DNA of 18,732 nucleotides from Firmicutes bacterium ZCTH02-B6 (lineage in GTDB: Bacteria > Bacillota > Limnochordia > Limnochordales > ZCTH02-B6), in the NCBI GenBank assembly GCA_002159155.1, contig LZRQ01000047.1, positions 1-18,732 of the forward strand, read 5' to 3'. Positions 7,677 to 13,059 of this stretch are shown here, piece after piece. The position numbers and the translations under genes were made by a program. The first letter of the stretch is position 1; every line of letters begins with the position of its first letter. The notes below the pieces were generated by a model. The model did not search any database, was not told where the DNA came from, and saw only the letters and a program-made list of their open reading frames with translations.

Positions 7677-8270
7677 CTAGGGGAGATCCAGCACTACCGG
7701 CTCTGTGGCGACGGGTGGGTCCGAGGTAAGCATCGCCCGGATTTCGACCGGGCCCGTCAACGGGTTGCCCGCCGCGTCACGGCCATCCCAGACGTGGGCG
7801 AAAACGACCAGTTCACGTGGGCGGAAGCGTCGCTTGGTCACCGCTTGGTGAAACACCCGGCCAGCGGACCAGCGCCATACTTCGCGCCCGTCCTGGACCG
7901 CTACGAAATCGAATGCCTGCCCGGAGCGGAAAGTGAGCGCCGCGTCGTCGAGGCCGGAGGCCATTGCCCCGAGGACAAGCACGTAAGCGCGTTGTCCGCC
8001 CGTGTCGACGACCTCCACAGCCAGGTCGACGGCCACGGCCTGGTCTTGACTTCTGGCCTGATCCATATCAGGCGCCGGACCTTTCGACGTGCCGGTCGCC
8101 GCAGTCGCTTCCGTCCCGAGGGGCGGGGTGCCCGTCGCGTCTTGGCCGGCGAAAACCAGCAAGGCGCTGATCCCTCCCAGCAGCACAATCCACCGCCAGT
8201 CGACCCACGCCGCCCGACGTCCCCGGGCGGTGCCGTAGGTATTCTTGACCGTTTTCGCTCGTGTGGGCAA
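7677..8270 (-). CDS. Membrane-anchored or secreted protein with a BsuPI-type protease-inhibitor domain
   Basis: The 197-residue protein has a basic N-terminus, one hydrophobic helix (about 27-41), a Thr/Ala/Gly-rich linker (42-77) and a domain at about 78-183. That domain resembles the Bacillus subtilis intracellular proteinase inhibitor family (BsuPI): LTFRSGQAFDFVAVQDG, then VWRWSAGRVFHQA, then a Trp-Asp-Gly turn before a final strand. The positive-inside rule places the domain outside the cell; cleavage after VFA41 is also possible. I chose TTG 8270 because GGGAGG sits 10 bases upstream, just after the stop codon of the subtilase gene; longer ORF forms would overlap that gene. The two genes are probably co-transcribed with 23 bases between them. 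Inhibition of the neighbouring protease is inferred from the family name and position. BsuPI domains also occur in proteins with no shown inhibitor role. Confidence 0.8.
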   Translation of the reverse strand: MPTRAKTVKNTYGTARGRRAAWVDWRWIVLLGGISALLVFAGQDATGTPPLGTEATAATGTSKGPAPDMDQARSQDQAVAVDLAVEVVDTGGQRAYVLVLGAMASGLDDAALTFRSGQAFDFVAVQDGREVWRWSAGRVFHQAVTKRRFRPRELVVFAHVWDGRDAAGNPLTGPVEIRAMLTSDPPVATEPVVLDLP

Positions 8271-8293
8271 TGCCGTGACACCTCCCTCGTCCG

Positions 8294-10384
8294 TCAGCGG
8301 TTGGCCAGGGCAGAGAGCCGCGCCCGGTCCTGCGCGGACAGCGTCTCCCACACCGCCAACACCAGGTCGGCCGTGACGGTCCCGTCCTCAGGCACCTCTA
8401 CCTGCGTGACGCCGGCAAAGTCACCGTCGCCCAGCATGCCGTCGGGGACCGCGTCGATCCAGGCGAACAACGTATGCTCACCCGGAGCGACGCCTTCGAG
8501 CCGGGCCAGGGCACGCGCACCACTCCGCAGGGGGGTGACCGGCCCCCAGATCCGCGTACCGTCCGCACTGGCCACGGCCACCTGTGCTTTGATGGGATCA
8601 GAACCGGTCACGGCTGCGTATGCGTTCACGAGGCCGTAGCCGTAGTAGTTGTCGAAACCAGGAGCCCCCAGGTCTTCGGCGGTATGGCGCAGGAGCTCGC
8701 GGATTTCGTTGGCATCGGTGATACCCGCACTGTACATCAGGGCCACGATGCCTGCCACGTGGGGGGAGGCGAAAGACGTGCCCTGTTGGTACGAGTAGCT
8801 GAGCCGTCGGCTGACGATGTCCGTGCTCAGGATGCCGTTGGCCTGGCTGGAGCGGGTGTCCCCGCCTGGGGCAACCAGCTCCAGCTGCGACCCGTAGTTG
8901 GAATACCAAGCCACCCGCTTGTTGCGGTCCACCGCCCCGACAGCGATGACGTCCGGGTGAGCGGCGGGCATCGTCACACGCCCGCTGTCGTTGCCCGCTC
9001 CCGCCACTAAAACGACGCCTTTACTGGCCGCGTACTCGATTTGCTGGTTGACAAAAGTGTCGTTATACGTCGCGTCCCAGGCAAGGCTCATGTTGATCAC
9101 ATGGGCTCCATTGTCCGCTGCCCAGCGGATGCCCTGCCCGACGGCTGCTACCGTTCCACCGGAACGGGAACTCATGACACGCACGGGCATGATCGACACG
9201 GACCAGTTGATGCCCGCAATACCTTGGCCGTTATTGGTCATGGCGCCGATGATACCGGCCACCATGGTCCCGTGGCTCAAGGAAGTGGCGTCATCGGTGT
9301 AGTTGGTGGCTGACTGGTCGCTGGCGAAATTGCGTCCGCTGATGATGTTGACTCCCTGCAGGTCGGGATGGTTGGGCAGGATCCCCGTGTCGAGCACGGC
9401 CACCACCACGTCGCGGCTACCGGTGGTGATGTTCCACGCGTACGGGATGCTGACCAGCGGCAGGCTCCACTGGCGGTCAAAGTAGGTGTCATTGGGCAGG
9501 TAGCTCACCGCGACCGGTTGGACCCGCTTGTTCGGCTCGATGGAAACCACGTTGGGCAGCTGCGCGAGGCGCAGCTCGGTTTCGACGGACGAACCGGCGC
9601 CATCCGCCGCGACCAAATAGAAGTTGTCGGCCAAGCGCTCGACGACCCGCACCCCTGCGTCGGTCCACATGGTGTTGATGGCCTGGACCGGGTATTCGCC
9701 GTTGAGCTGCACAATCCATTCACCTGGGACCGCTTCGGCCGTCGTGCGGGTGACCGTGCGGGCCGCGTGGCGGGAGAGCAGTTCCTGCGGAACGACGGCT
9801 GCTGCGGCTACCTGCGGGTTCCCGACGTTGACCAGCCGGACGTTAGCCTCAACGGCGCCGCGGTAGACGGGTTCGGGTTCCGGTCGGGGCTCGGGTGATT
9901 CGTCGTCGCGATTCCCACCATCCCCTCCATCTCCGTCATCGCCGCCCGGACCGGTACCGCCATCTTCGCCTTGTTCGCCGTCGTTTCCGGAGCTGCCCCC
10001 GTCATCCTCGTTGGGAACGAGGACGATGGTGACGAGGAGATTAGCCCCGCCGGAGGGGTGAATGGCCACAGTGGCCGGTTCATACCCGGGAGCCGTTACG
10101 GTGACCGTCATGGTCTGCCCCTGGACAGGCAGATCCTCGAGGGCGAAGGTGCCGTCTTGGCCCGTGGTCGCCTCCCTGCCGGCCGCGCGTATCACGGCTC
10201 CCGGCACGGGGGTGCCATCGGAACCCTCAACGAGGACGGTACCCTGGAGAGAGAAGGTCGTACCCGTTCCTCCTCCTAGAGGAGAACCGAAGCAACCGGT
10301 CACTAGGACGGTGAGCAGCAGCCATGCGGCGTACCGAAACCACCGGCGGCTACGGGTGGTGGCAGCACTGGAAACGAGTTTCAC
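8294..10384 (-). CDS. Subtilisin-like serine protease (S8), lipoprotein with a twin-arginine-like signal
   Basis: A 696-residue cell-surface protease. Order: signal peptide with SRRWFRY (12-18), hydrophobic core and lipobox VTGC with Cys31; a carboxypeptidase-regulatory-like beta domain (about 46-123); an acidic Gly/Asp linker and Pro/Glu stretch (125-172); an I9-like propeptide region (about 220-292, including PGEWIVQL and PNVVSIEPN); then the catalytic domain (about 300-595). The triad is complete: Asp332 (AVLDTGI), His371 (SHGTMVAG), Ser537 (GTSFASPHVAG), with oxyanion Asn465 (AGAGNDSG). A 100-residue C-terminal region resembles another beta domain. GTG 10384 follows GAGGAGGA by about 11 bases and begins the signal peptide. 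The Arg pair fits the Tat consensus (S/T)RRxF, but the following Leu-Lys is Arg-Tyr, so Sec export remains possible. Confidence 0.93.
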   Translation of the reverse strand: MKLVSSAATTRSRRWFRYAAWLLLTVLVTGCFGSPLGGGTGTTFSLQGTVLVEGSDGTPVPGAVIRAAGREATTGQDGTFALEDLPVQGQTMTVTVTAPGYEPATVAIHPSGGANLLVTIVLVPNEDDGGSSGNDGEQGEDGGTGPGGDDGDGGDGGNRDDESPEPRPEPEPVYRGAVEANVRLVNVGNPQVAAAAVVPQELLSRHAARTVTRTTAEAVPGEWIVQLNGEYPVQAINTMWTDAGVRVVERLADNFYLVAADGAGSSVETELRLAQLPNVVSIEPNKRVQPVAVSYLPNDTYFDRQWSLPLVSIPYAWNITTGSRDVVVAVLDTGILPNHPDLQGVNIISGRNFASDQSATNYTDDATSLSHGTMVAGIIGAMTNNGQGIAGINWSVSIMPVRVMSSRSGGTVAAVGQGIRWAADNGAHVINMSLAWDATYNDTFVNQQIEYAASKGVVLVAGAGNDSGRVTMPAAHPDVIAVGAVDRNKRVAWYSNYGSQLELVAPGGDTRSSQANGILSTDIVSRRLSYSYQQGTSFASPHVAGIVALMYSAGITDANEIRELLRHTAEDLGAPGFDNYYGYGLVNAYAAVTGSDPIKAQVAVASADGTRIWGPVTPLRSGARALARLEGVAPGEHTLFAWIDAVPDGMLGDGDFAGVTQVEVPEDGTVTADLVLAVWETLSAQDRARLSALANR

Positions 10385-10563
10385 GAGCGGTGGATTCCTC
10401 CTCGCCAGTCAGACGGTCTCTCCTGTGGTCAAGGAATCCTGGACGAAGGCGCTCGAACCCTGCCGGCAGTACAATGGGAATGAATGGCCGGGACAGGGCT
10501 ACGGAAAGAGGACAGGCCGCGTCCGGGAACGGTGCACCCGCAGGCATAGACTGGTACGAACCG

Positions 10564-10628
10564 GGTGCCGCCTCTGGCACCAACAGTGCGGCGGGCCCGA
10601 CTTATGGGTCGGGCACCGCTGGGAGGTG
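10564..10628 (+). promoter_or_regulatory. Structured leader with alternative pairings before the basic protein gene
   Basis: GGTGCC (10564-10569) pairs with GGCACC (10576-10581) around a six-base loop. A second perfect stem, GCCCGAC (10595-10601) with GTCGGGC (10608-10614), follows. Another GGCACC at 10612-10617 overlaps the second stem and could also pair with GGTGCC, so two exclusive folds are possible. The second stem ends six bases before GGGAGGTG (10621-10628), the ribosome binding site. I recognise no riboswitch class. The rest of 10385-10563 shows no gene and no promoter I trust. Confidence 0.35.
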
Positions 10629-10633
10629 TGGAC

Positions 10634-11092
10634 ATGTCCAAAAGGACAACAGGAAGAAGCCGTTGGACGGCCCGCGCTCGCCTGGCGACGGGACGACTCC
10701 GCCGTCGGCGATCGGCAAGGAGGGTGCAGCCTGCCTCGGCTGTGCAGGTCCCAGGGGGACAACAGGTAGGCGGAGAAAACGTGGTCGCGCCCGCTCCGGA
10801 GGTCGCATTTGAGGATCCGATCCTGCGGGCGACCCGTGAGGAACTGCGACGATTTGTCGGCAAGCGGGTGCAGCTCTTTGTAGCCGGCAGCACCGTACCC
10901 GACCTGACGCCTTTGGATACGGACGGTACGCTGATGTCTGTCGGCGATAGCCTTGTGGTGTTGCGCCCGGGGCACGGCCCCAACGCCGGTCGTGACATGC
11001 GGCTCTCGCTCCACAGCTTGACGGGGTTCGTCCCATTGGCCGGGTTCGACCCCAAAGTGGGCCGAGGGCAGGCGGTCCCGCCGTCCCGGTAA
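10634..11092 (+). CDS. Arg-rich protein with a small beta-rich C-terminal domain, function unknown
   Basis: I do not recognise the gene firmly. The 152-residue protein starts at ATG 10634, five bases after GGGAGGTG. Residues 1-30 are strongly basic (13 Arg or Lys, with RRRR at 23-26), with no acidic residue. Residues 31-60 are a flexible Ala/Gly/Pro/Val stretch. Residues 62-137 look folded: ILRATREELRRFVGKRVQLFV, then GTLMSVGDSLVVLRP and LSLHSLTGFVPLAG. That pattern of a strand, a turn, 'G-x-L-x-x-V-G-D-x-L-V-V-L' and a final strand recalls Sm-like small barrels and the DUF2642 family found among Bacillus spore proteins, but the resemblance is weak. No signal peptide or membrane segment is visible. 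It is divergent from the subtilase and lies 141 bases before the Val/Arg repeat gene, with which it may be co-transcribed. Confidence 0.7.
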   Translation: MSKRTTGRSRWTARARLATGRLRRRRSARRVQPASAVQVPGGQQVGGENVVAPAPEVAFEDPILRATREELRRFVGKRVQLFVAGSTVPDLTPLDTDGTLMSVGDSLVVLRPGHGPNAGRDMRLSLHSLTGFVPLAGFDPKVGRGQAVPPSR

Positions 11093-11233
11093 GGGCGCAC
11101 GGGTGGCAAGAGGTCGCCGCTGTTGCGTAAGGGTATGGCGGCGGGCGGGCGCAAATAAGAATCCATTCCTAGGGCGAGGGCGGACGGGCTCACATACCGT
11201 AGCACCGAAGCCAGTAAAAAGGAGGTGCCGACC

Positions 11234-11548
11234 ATGGCCTGCAATGGCGTGCGTACGGTGGCGGTCCGGACCATTTCCGTCTGCCCAAGCTTCGTGCGGA
11301 TGATCGCGGTGCGTCCCGTGTTCCTGCGCACCGTCGCGGTGAGTCCGGTGGCTGTCCGCAGGATTGCCCTGCGGACGATCGCAGTGAGGCCGGTGTGCGT
11401 GCGTACGGTCGCCGTGCGCCCGGTTTTCCTGCGCACCATCGCGGTCCGCCCGGTGTTCGTCCGGCGGGTATTTGTGAACCCCGTCCGGACCATCTTCGTC
11501 AACGGTCACGGCTTGCGCACGGTCGCCGTGCGAACCATCACCTGTTAG
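11234..11548 (+). CDS. Val/Arg pentapeptide tandem-repeat protein, function unknown
   Basis: I do not recognise this protein. Its 104 residues are almost wholly tandem five-residue units of the form R-[TP]-[VI]-[AF]-[VL], about 19 of them, from residue 7 to the C-terminus, interrupted by NPVRTIFVNGHGL (82-94). Many units alternate RT[VI]AV and RPVF[VL], giving a ten-residue super-repeat. There are 18 Arg, no Lys and no Asp or Glu. Four cysteines (3, 17, 55, 104) include one near each end. ATG 11234 has an excellent AAGGAGGTG (11219-11227), which supports real translation on this strand; GTG 11225 lies inside that site. No signal peptide is evident. A strong terminator follows. A structural role, such as a spore-layer or beta-helical protein, is only a guess. 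Confidence 0.75.
   Translation: MACNGVRTVAVRTISVCPSFVRMIAVRPVFLRTVAVSPVAVRRIALRTIAVRPVCVRTVAVRPVFLRTIAVRPVFVRRVFVNPVRTIFVNGHGLRTVAVRTITC
11237..11546 (+). repeat. Degenerate 15-bp coding repeat (30-bp higher-order period)
   Basis: The DNA repeats in 15-base units such as cgcaccgtcgcggtg and cgcccggttttcctg. Codons vary at synonymous positions (gtg, gtc, gtt, gta for Val; cgc, cgt, cgg, agg for Arg), so the protein pattern is better conserved than the DNA. The repeat also generates long open frames on the opposite strand, which I do not regard as genes. Confidence 0.8.
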
Positions 11549-11602
11549 GGCAAGCGGGAAACGGTATAGCGTATAAACCTGCGGAAAGCGTCTGGCCAGC
11601 CG

Positions 11603-11650
11603 GCGGCGTGCCCCGAGGACAAGGCTCTGGGGCGCGCCGCTTTACCTTTG
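11603..11650 (+). terminator. Rho-independent terminator after the repeat protein
   Basis: GCGGCGTGCCCC (11603-11614) pairs with GGGGCGCGCCGC (11629-11640), 12 pairs including one G-T. GAG and CTC can extend the stem into the loop. The tail is tttaccttt, imperfect but T-rich. It separates the repeat-protein gene from the tatA promoter, whose -35 starts directly after it. Confidence 0.75.
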
Positions 11651-11669
11651 TCAGGCGGTGCGTTATACT
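11641..11669 (+). promoter_or_regulatory. SigA-type promoter of tatA
   Basis: A -35 TTTACC (11641-11646, four of six) and a -10 TATACT (11664-11669, five of six) have the optimal 17-base spacing. The position between a strong terminator and tatA supports it. Confidence 0.55.
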
Positions 11670-11717
11670 GAGAAGGACCTTGGCTGCACTCCCACCTGGC
11701 AAAGGGGGCGCGTTGGC

Positions 11718-11936
11718 ATGTTCGGGATCGGCGCGACCGAGCTGGTCATCATCTTGGTCCTGGCGTTGATCATCTTCGGGCCGGGCAAGTTGCCCGAGGT
11801 GGGCAAGGCCATCGGCAAGGGCATTCGCGAGTTCAAGAAAGCCACCAGCTCGTTGGACGAGGACGATCAGAAGCCGGCGTCCGCCTCCTCCGCTGAGCGC
11901 CAGGGCGTACCCAAGGACGGCGCGGCCTCCTCATGA
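11718..11936 (+). CDS. tatA: Sec-independent translocase protein TatA/TatE
   Basis: Pore-forming subunit of the twin-arginine translocase, which exports folded proteins. The protein has 72 residues from ATG 11718, with AAAGGGGG upstream at 11701-11708. It has the standard layout: one N-terminal membrane helix (about 6-20, ATELVIILVLALIIF), the FGPGKLPE hinge, an amphipathic helix (VGKAIGKGIREFKKA) and a polar acidic tail. An in-frame ATG at 11658 lies in the promoter and is rejected. No tatC is present in the window, so its partner must be elsewhere. It is 1.3 kb upstream of the start of a subtilase carrying a twin-arginine-like signal, on the opposite strand. It has its own promoter and probably its own terminator. 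Confidence 0.93.
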   Translation: MFGIGATELVIILVLALIIFGPGKLPEVGKAIGKGIREFKKATSSLDEDDQKPASASSAERQGVPKDGAASS

Positions 11937-11966
11937 CGTCCTGACGTCCTCCGTGTGACGTCGGCC

Positions 11967-11992
11967 GCCGGTGCGCCACCGGCACCTGTTTT
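11967..11992 (+). terminator. Probable terminator after tatA
   Basis: GCCGGTG (11967-11973) and CACCGGC (11977-11983) make a perfect 7-bp stem with a three-base loop. A short tail acctgtttt follows. The stem is short and the T-run begins four bases late, so strength is uncertain. Confidence 0.5.
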
Positions 11993-12051
11993 ATCCCGCG
12001 CAAAGTATCCGGCCGGGTCCCGGGCGGGTTCATGTGACCGGAGGGGCTTTT

Positions 12052-12759
12052 GTGAGAGTATTTGCCATCGGCGATTTGCACCTCCCCGGTGGACAAGACA
12101 AGCCCATGGACGTTTTTGGGGCCGGCTGGATCGATCACCCGCACAAGATTCGCCGTGCCTGGCTGGAAGTGGTCGGCGCCGATGATGTGGTGCTCATGCC
12201 GGGAGATCTGTCGTGGGCTATGACCCTCGAGCAGGCTGGCGCCGATTTCGCCTACTTGTCGGGACTGCCCGGCCGCATAGTCATCATCCGCGGCAACCAC
12301 GACTATTGGTGGAGCAGCATCAGTAAGGTGCGACGGGCGTTGCCTCCCAACGTGGTCGCCCTGCAAAACGATCACCTGATGCTTGGGGCGGGATGGGCGG
12401 TCTGCGGTACACGCGGCTGGACCGTTCCCGGCAGCTACGCTTTTCAGCCCGAGGAGGACACGAAAATCTACCTGAGAGAGCTTCAGCGCCTGGAGCTCTC
12501 CCTCAAGAGCGCCATGCGGGCGGGCGCCCAACGCCTCATCGTGATGCTCCACTATCCGCCTACCAACGAGCGCCACGAGCCCTCCGGCTTTACCCGCCTC
12601 CTGGAGGCGTATCCGGTCGTTCACTGCGTCTACGGGCACCTGCACGGTCCCGCTCGCCGGCAGGCCCTTGTGGGCCTTGTCGGTGGGATACGCTTCCACC
12701 TCGTTGCCTGCGACGCGATCGATTTCCGGCCTGTGCTCATTGAGACGATTGCGGCTTGA
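12052..12759 (+). CDS. Metallophosphoesterase (calcineurin-like phosphohydrolase)
   Basis: A 235-residue cytoplasmic hydrolase of the calcineurin-like fold, with two metal ions expected. The metal-binding motifs occur in order: GDLHL (Asp8, His10), GDLSW (Asp52), RGNHDYWW (Asn82, His83), LHYPP and YGHLHG. GTG 12052 is preceded by GGAGGGG (12040-12046) and gives MRVFAIGDLH, the usual family beginning; the upstream in-frame ATG at 11971 is inside the terminator-like hairpin. The RGNHDYWW signature fits a group of predicted Firmicutes phosphohydrolases (COG1768-like). The natural substrate is unknown. No signal peptide is seen. It follows tatA by 115 bases and is followed by a 300-base gap. Confidence 0.88.
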   Translation: MRVFAIGDLHLPGGQDKPMDVFGAGWIDHPHKIRRAWLEVVGADDVVLMPGDLSWAMTLEQAGADFAYLSGLPGRIVIIRGNHDYWWSSISKVRRALPPNVVALQNDHLMLGAGWAVCGTRGWTVPGSYAFQPEEDTKIYLRELQRLELSLKSAMRAGAQRLIVMLHYPPTNERHEPSGFTRLLEAYPVVHCVYGHLHGPARRQALVGLVGGIRFHLVACDAIDFRPVLIETIAA

Positions 12760-13059
12760 AACCCGCCACCACCCGTCAGGCCGATTGGCGGTACCACGCA
12801 TTCGGACAGCCCGGCTTGGGTGGTATTCACTCCGCTGCAGGAGATTCCAGCAAACGTTTGAACGTTTGAATGAATACCACCTTTATTAATGCCGTTGTAT
12901 CGTAGCCGGCGGTGATTGTGTCCTGGTGGACCGTCGCGGCCGTTGTGCTCTCCGATGCTCGTTTCCGGAAAGGGGCGAGAGGAGCCTAGACGCACTGGCT
13001 GAGGCGTTTGCGAATATCCTGCTGCGGGAACTCGAGCGCCGATCGAAGGAGGAGCGGGC
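12760..13059 (+). other. 300-base gap before the acyl-CoA dehydrogenase
   Basis: No confidently coding gene is present. It contains an 11-bp inverted repeat (12819-12881), an AT-rich patch (about 12845-12900) that contrasts with the GC-rich surroundings, and a possible 48-codon ORF (GTG 12926 to TGA 13072) that overlaps the next gene's start. The acyl-CoA dehydrogenase ribosome binding site AAGGAGG is at 13046-13052. I could not fit a well-spaced SigA promoter to the AT-rich patch. Confidence 0.6.
12819..12881. repeat. 11-bp perfect inverted repeat with an inner palindrome
   Basis: GGTGGTATTCA (12819-12829) and TGAATACCACC (12871-12881) are perfect complements around a 41-base spacer. The spacer contains the palindrome CAAACGTTTG (12851-12860) and two copies of ACGTTTGA (12854-12861 and 12862-12869). 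No T-tract follows the right arm closely enough for a normal terminator (cctttatt only). An operator for a regulator of the acyl-CoA dehydrogenase gene is possible. Confidence 0.75.

Noticed and set aside
11193..11201. CATACCGTA resembling a SigK-type -10 element before the repeat protein
   Set aside because: No matching -35 AC element is found at the required 16-17 base spacing, so sporulation control cannot be claimed from it.
10429..11509. Minus-strand frames of 357 and 336 codons opposite the basic and repeat proteins
   Set aside because: The repeat keeps opposite frames open. The plus strand has strong ribosome binding sites and a correctly placed terminator; the minus-strand frames have none.
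12810..12900. T-box leader suggested by GGGTGGTA
   Set aside because: The T-box core continues as ACCGCG, which is absent, no specifier stem is visible, and the downstream gene is not an amino-acid or aminoacyl-tRNA gene.
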